Below, in pieces: positions 4,887-7,068 of a stretch of DNA of 7,068 bases. Made by a program: the position numbers and the translations under genes. Each line of letters starts with the position of its first letter. The first letter of the stretch is position 1. The notes below the pieces were generated by a model, which saw only the letters and a program-made list of their open reading frames with translations, did no database searches and was not told where the DNA came from. Source of the stretch: a bacterium UBA4883 (GTDB lineage Bacteria; Bacillota; Clostridia; Oscillospirales; Acutalibacteraceae); NCBI GenBank assembly GCA_002399225.1, contig DHDF01000083.1:3929-10996 (forward strand). The letters run 5' to 3'.

Positions 4887-6872
4887 ATGAATCGGTTTAA
4901 ATCTTTAAAAAACAAACTGATCGTCTGCACCATCGCCATTATCTTTGTAACCGCAGTGCTAAACTTAATTGTCGGAATTTATTCCAGTTATACAAGTATC
5001 ACCCAAAACGTGCGGAACGATCTGAAATCCATCAGCCAGACGGCGGAAGTCGCCATCAACACTTCTTTGACCAACATGAAAGAAAATATTCAATCCGTCG
5101 CGCAATCCAGCGATATCGGCAACGCTGATATTACACAGCCGGAGCTGATGAAATCTCTTGAAACTCAGAGGAAAGCGCTGGGATATCAATCGCTGAGCCT
5201 TGTGAAAAGCGACGGGACCATTCTCAGCGGCGACGCAAATCTGAACGGCAAGAACGTCGCCGGGCAGGAATATTTCAAACAGGCAATGGTGGGAAAGACT
5301 TCCTTATCCGGAACAACGTACGATATCAATAAAAACCTTTGCATCATCGCCTGCGCTCCGGTTTCCAACGGAGGCAGCTTTCACGGGGTGGTCCTGGCAA
5401 CTCTTGATCCTCTCGTTTACAGCAACATCATCAAAAATATCGTCATCGGAAAAACCGGAAACGTTTTCATACTGGATAAACAGGGCCTCATGATTGCAAA
5501 CATCCGCCCCCAGCTTGTGAAAACGCGGGCGAATTTTATTGAAAAAGCCAAAACCGATTCTTCCTACGTTACATCCGCCGTTGTGTACCGGCATATGACG
5601 GAAGGCAAAAGCGGGATTGAAGTCTATTCTTACGAAACGGGAGACCGGATCTGCTGTTACGCACCGCTGAAAGATACGGACGGCTGGTCTTTCGCCGCCG
5701 TGGCTCCGCTGGCCGAAATGACTTCGTCGATCTGGAACACCGTTTTCGGCCTTGGCCTTTCTTCCCTGCTGTGCATCGTGCTGGGCATTTTCCTTTCCAT
5801 CGCCATTGCAAGGTCCATCGCGAACCCGATTTCGCTCGTCAGCCACCGGCTGGAGCTTTTGGCGGACGGCGACCTGCAGACCGACACCGTCGAGGTCCAT
5901 GCAAAAGACGAAACGGGAACTCTTGCCTCCTCGCTGGCCAAAACCGCGATTTCGCTGCGCAATTATATTGCGGAGTTCAGAGAGGTTCTGCATGGAATTT
6001 CACAGGGAAACATGTGTGTGGAAATACCGGAAAATTTCAAAGGGGATTTTGCCCCGCTTCAGGGATCGCTTGCCTCCATTACGGAATCCCTGAACAAGAT
6101 GCTGTCTGAAATCAATCGCTCTTCCGACCAGATTGCAAGCGGCTCCGAACAGGTTTCAAGCGGTGCGCAGACGCTGGCCCAGGGCGCTACGGAACAGGCC
6201 CAGTCGGTGGAAAAGCTCTCCGAAACCGTCACGGAAATTTCCAGCCATATCAGAGAAAACGCACAGAATGCCGTAGAAGCAAGCGACAATATGAACCATG
6301 TCAGGGCAGAGATTGAGGAAAGCGACAAGCAGATGAACGCCATGGTTTCCGCCATGGATAAAATCAGCCATTCTTCCAGCGAAATCGGAACAATCATCAA
6401 AACCATTCAAGACATCGCTTTTCAGACCAATATCCTTGCGCTGAATGCCGCTGTTGAAGCGGCGAGAGCGGGAGACGCGGGGAAAGGCTTCGCCGTTGTG
6501 GCGGATGAAGTGAGAAATCTGGCAAGCAAGAGTGCGGAGGCGGCGAAAAACACAGCCATTCTGATTGAAAACACGCTGAGTCAGGTAAAGGACGGTTCTA
6601 AGATTGTGGATCAAACCGCACAATCGCTTTCCACCGTCGTTGACAGCATCCAAATCGTTTCAGAAAAAGTCAACCGGATCTCCGAGGCGTCCAGCCAGCA
6701 ATCCGACGCAGTCAGTCAGGTAACGGAAAACGTCTCCCAGATCTCCAGCGTGGTGCAGACTAATTCCGCTACTGCGGAAGAAAGCGCTGCGGCGAGCGAA
6801 GAACTTTCCGGGCAGGCGCAGATGCTGAAAACACTGACCGACAGATTCCAGTTAAAAGGCGAAGACGACTGA
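4887..6872 (+). CDS. methyl-accepting chemotaxis protein with extracellular dCache-like sensor
   Basis: This is a 661-residue transmembrane chemoreceptor. The order is: a first membrane helix at about 11-33 after a basic start ([10 protein letters not shown]), an extracellular dCache-like domain at about 35-280, and a second membrane helix at about 285-308. A HAMP domain with its proline at P314 (to about 362) follows, then a second HAMP-like segment at about 363-412, then a long helical signalling domain. The hairpin tip is fully conserved: [20 protein letters not shown], then [15 protein letters not shown] (511-546). This is where CheA and CheW bind. Glu/Gln-rich helices on both sides would hold the methylation sites. 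The sensor has [11 protein letters not shown] where amino-acid-binding dCache domains have an RxWY motif, so that ligand class is unlikely. The C-terminus (LKGEDD) lacks a CheR-binding pentapeptide. AAGGAAG 8 nt upstream supports the start. No other chemotaxis genes are adjacent. Confidence 0.95.
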   Translation: MNRFKSLKNKLIVCTIAIIFVTAVLNLIVGIYSSYTSITQNVRNDLKSISQTAEVAINTSLTNMKENIQSVAQSSDIGNADITQPELMKSLETQRKALGYQSLSLVKSDGTILSGDANLNGKNVAGQEYFKQAMVGKTSLSGTTYDINKNLCIIACAPVSNGGSFHGVVLATLDPLVYSNIIKNIVIGKTGNVFILDKQGLMIANIRPQLVKTRANFIEKAKTDSSYVTSAVVYRHMTEGKSGIEVYSYETGDRICCYAPLKDTDGWSFAAVAPLAEMTSSIWNTVFGLGLSSLLCIVLGIFLSIAIARSIANPISLVSHRLELLADGDLQTDTVEVHAKDETGTLASSLAKTAISLRNYIAEFREVLHGISQGNMCVEIPENFKGDFAPLQGSLASITESLNKMLSEINRSSDQIASGSEQVSSGAQTLAQGATEQAQSVEKLSETVTEISSHIRENAQNAVEASDNMNHVRAEIEESDKQMNAMVSAMDKISHSSSEIGTIIKTIQDIAFQTNILALNAAVEAARAGDAGKGFAVVADEVRNLASKSAEAAKNTAILIENTLSQVKDGSKIVDQTAQSLSTVVDSIQIVSEKVNRISEASSQQSDAVSQVTENVSQISSVVQTNSATAEESAAASEELSGQAQMLKTLTDRFQLKGEDD

Positions 6873-6987
6873 AAGCGAAGTGAAAGGGTAAAAAAATTGC
6901 AAATTCGGAAAAATGGAAAACGAATTACACTTTTTCAGGCTTTCGGGAATAGAATGAAGAGTACGATTGGAAAAAGGAGTGTGCGCG

Positions 6988-7068
6988 ATGAATCAAAAAT
7001 GCTACCCATGCTGCAATCCGCCCACGCCGTGCCAGCCGGCTCTAAAGGACTATGGGCCTGCGCCATTT
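6988..7068 (+). CDS. start of a Cys/Pro-rich small protein, possibly a clostridial cupin; cut by window edge
   Basis: Twenty-seven codons are visible, beginning MNQKCYPCCNPP and continuing to KDYGPAPF at the edge. AAGGAG (6974-6979) sits 8 nt before the ATG, an excellent ribosome site, so the gene is probably real. The (K/N)DYGPxPF stretch after a short Cys/Tyr/Pro-rich lead resembles, from memory, the N-terminus of a clostridial family of small cupin-domain proteins in which PF is followed by VVNI. Cys/Pro-rich starts also occur in spore coat proteins of the CotJ kind, the main alternative. The 115 bp between the chemoreceptor and this gene contain only a weak AATTCG-N13-CGAATT dyad (6902-6926) and no clear terminator or promoter, so read-through from the chemoreceptor is possible. 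Confidence 0.55.
   Translation, partial: MNQKCYPCCNPPTPCQPALKDYGPAPF

Noticed and set aside
5304..5993. 229-codon minus-strand open frame inside the chemoreceptor gene
   Set aside because: It is the antisense shadow of the conserved receptor, with no recognisable domain.
6873..6987. Terminator or sporulation promoter between the chemoreceptor and the last gene
   Set aside because: Only a weak AATTCG/CGAATT dyad without a T-run is seen, and there is no convincing sigma-E, sigma-G or sigma-K match.

Overview
This 7.07 kb window looks like chromosomal DNA from a moderately GC-rich, probably spore-forming, motile member of the Clostridia. The Oscillospiraceae/Ruminococcaceae are my best guess. 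The evidence is the strong AGGAGG-type ribosome sites, the TTG and GTG starts, a TrmB-type regulator, a clostridial-style chemoreceptor and a COG2509-type flavoprotein. The assignment rests on family resemblance, not on a search. I see no rRNA, tRNA, CRISPR array, insertion sequence or prophage gene.

Left half (1-2450) is read on the minus strand. From right to left it holds a thioredoxin (2139-2450) with a hairpin terminator, then a macro-domain protein (1428-1955) with a GTG start. After a 105 bp gap comes a tight three-gene cluster: a HAD phosphatase (654-1322), a YaiI/YqxD family protein (193-657, TTG start, 4-nt overlap) and the start of a FAD-dependent dehydrogenase of the COG2509 type (1-200, 8-nt overlap, cut by the window edge). 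These look like housekeeping, repair or redox functions; no shared pathway is evident.

Middle (2451-4668): a 189 bp divergent intergenic region separates thioredoxin from a plus-strand operon. It carries a good sigma-A promoter (TTGACA, 17 nt, TATGGT) and an odd-length palindrome, TGTGATaaaATCACA. The operon is a TrmB-family regulator (2640-3365) overlapping by 22 nt a fold-type III PLP decarboxylase annotated as LysA-like (3344-4606). A textbook rho-independent terminator ends it at 4639-4668. The decarboxylase has most LysA signatures, but the region equivalent to HIGSQ reads HAFLASN, so its substrate is not certain.

Right (4669-7068): an AT-rich leader with iterated T(A/T)ATCA/TTTGTGAT motifs and dyads precedes a 661-residue chemoreceptor (4887-6872). 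A further gene begins at 6988 and runs off the window; its first 27 residues are Cys/Pro-rich and resemble the start of a small clostridial cupin protein.

No wholly new system is visible. The best leads are the regulator plus variant decarboxylase pair and the two intergenic regions that share a TGTGAT half-site.
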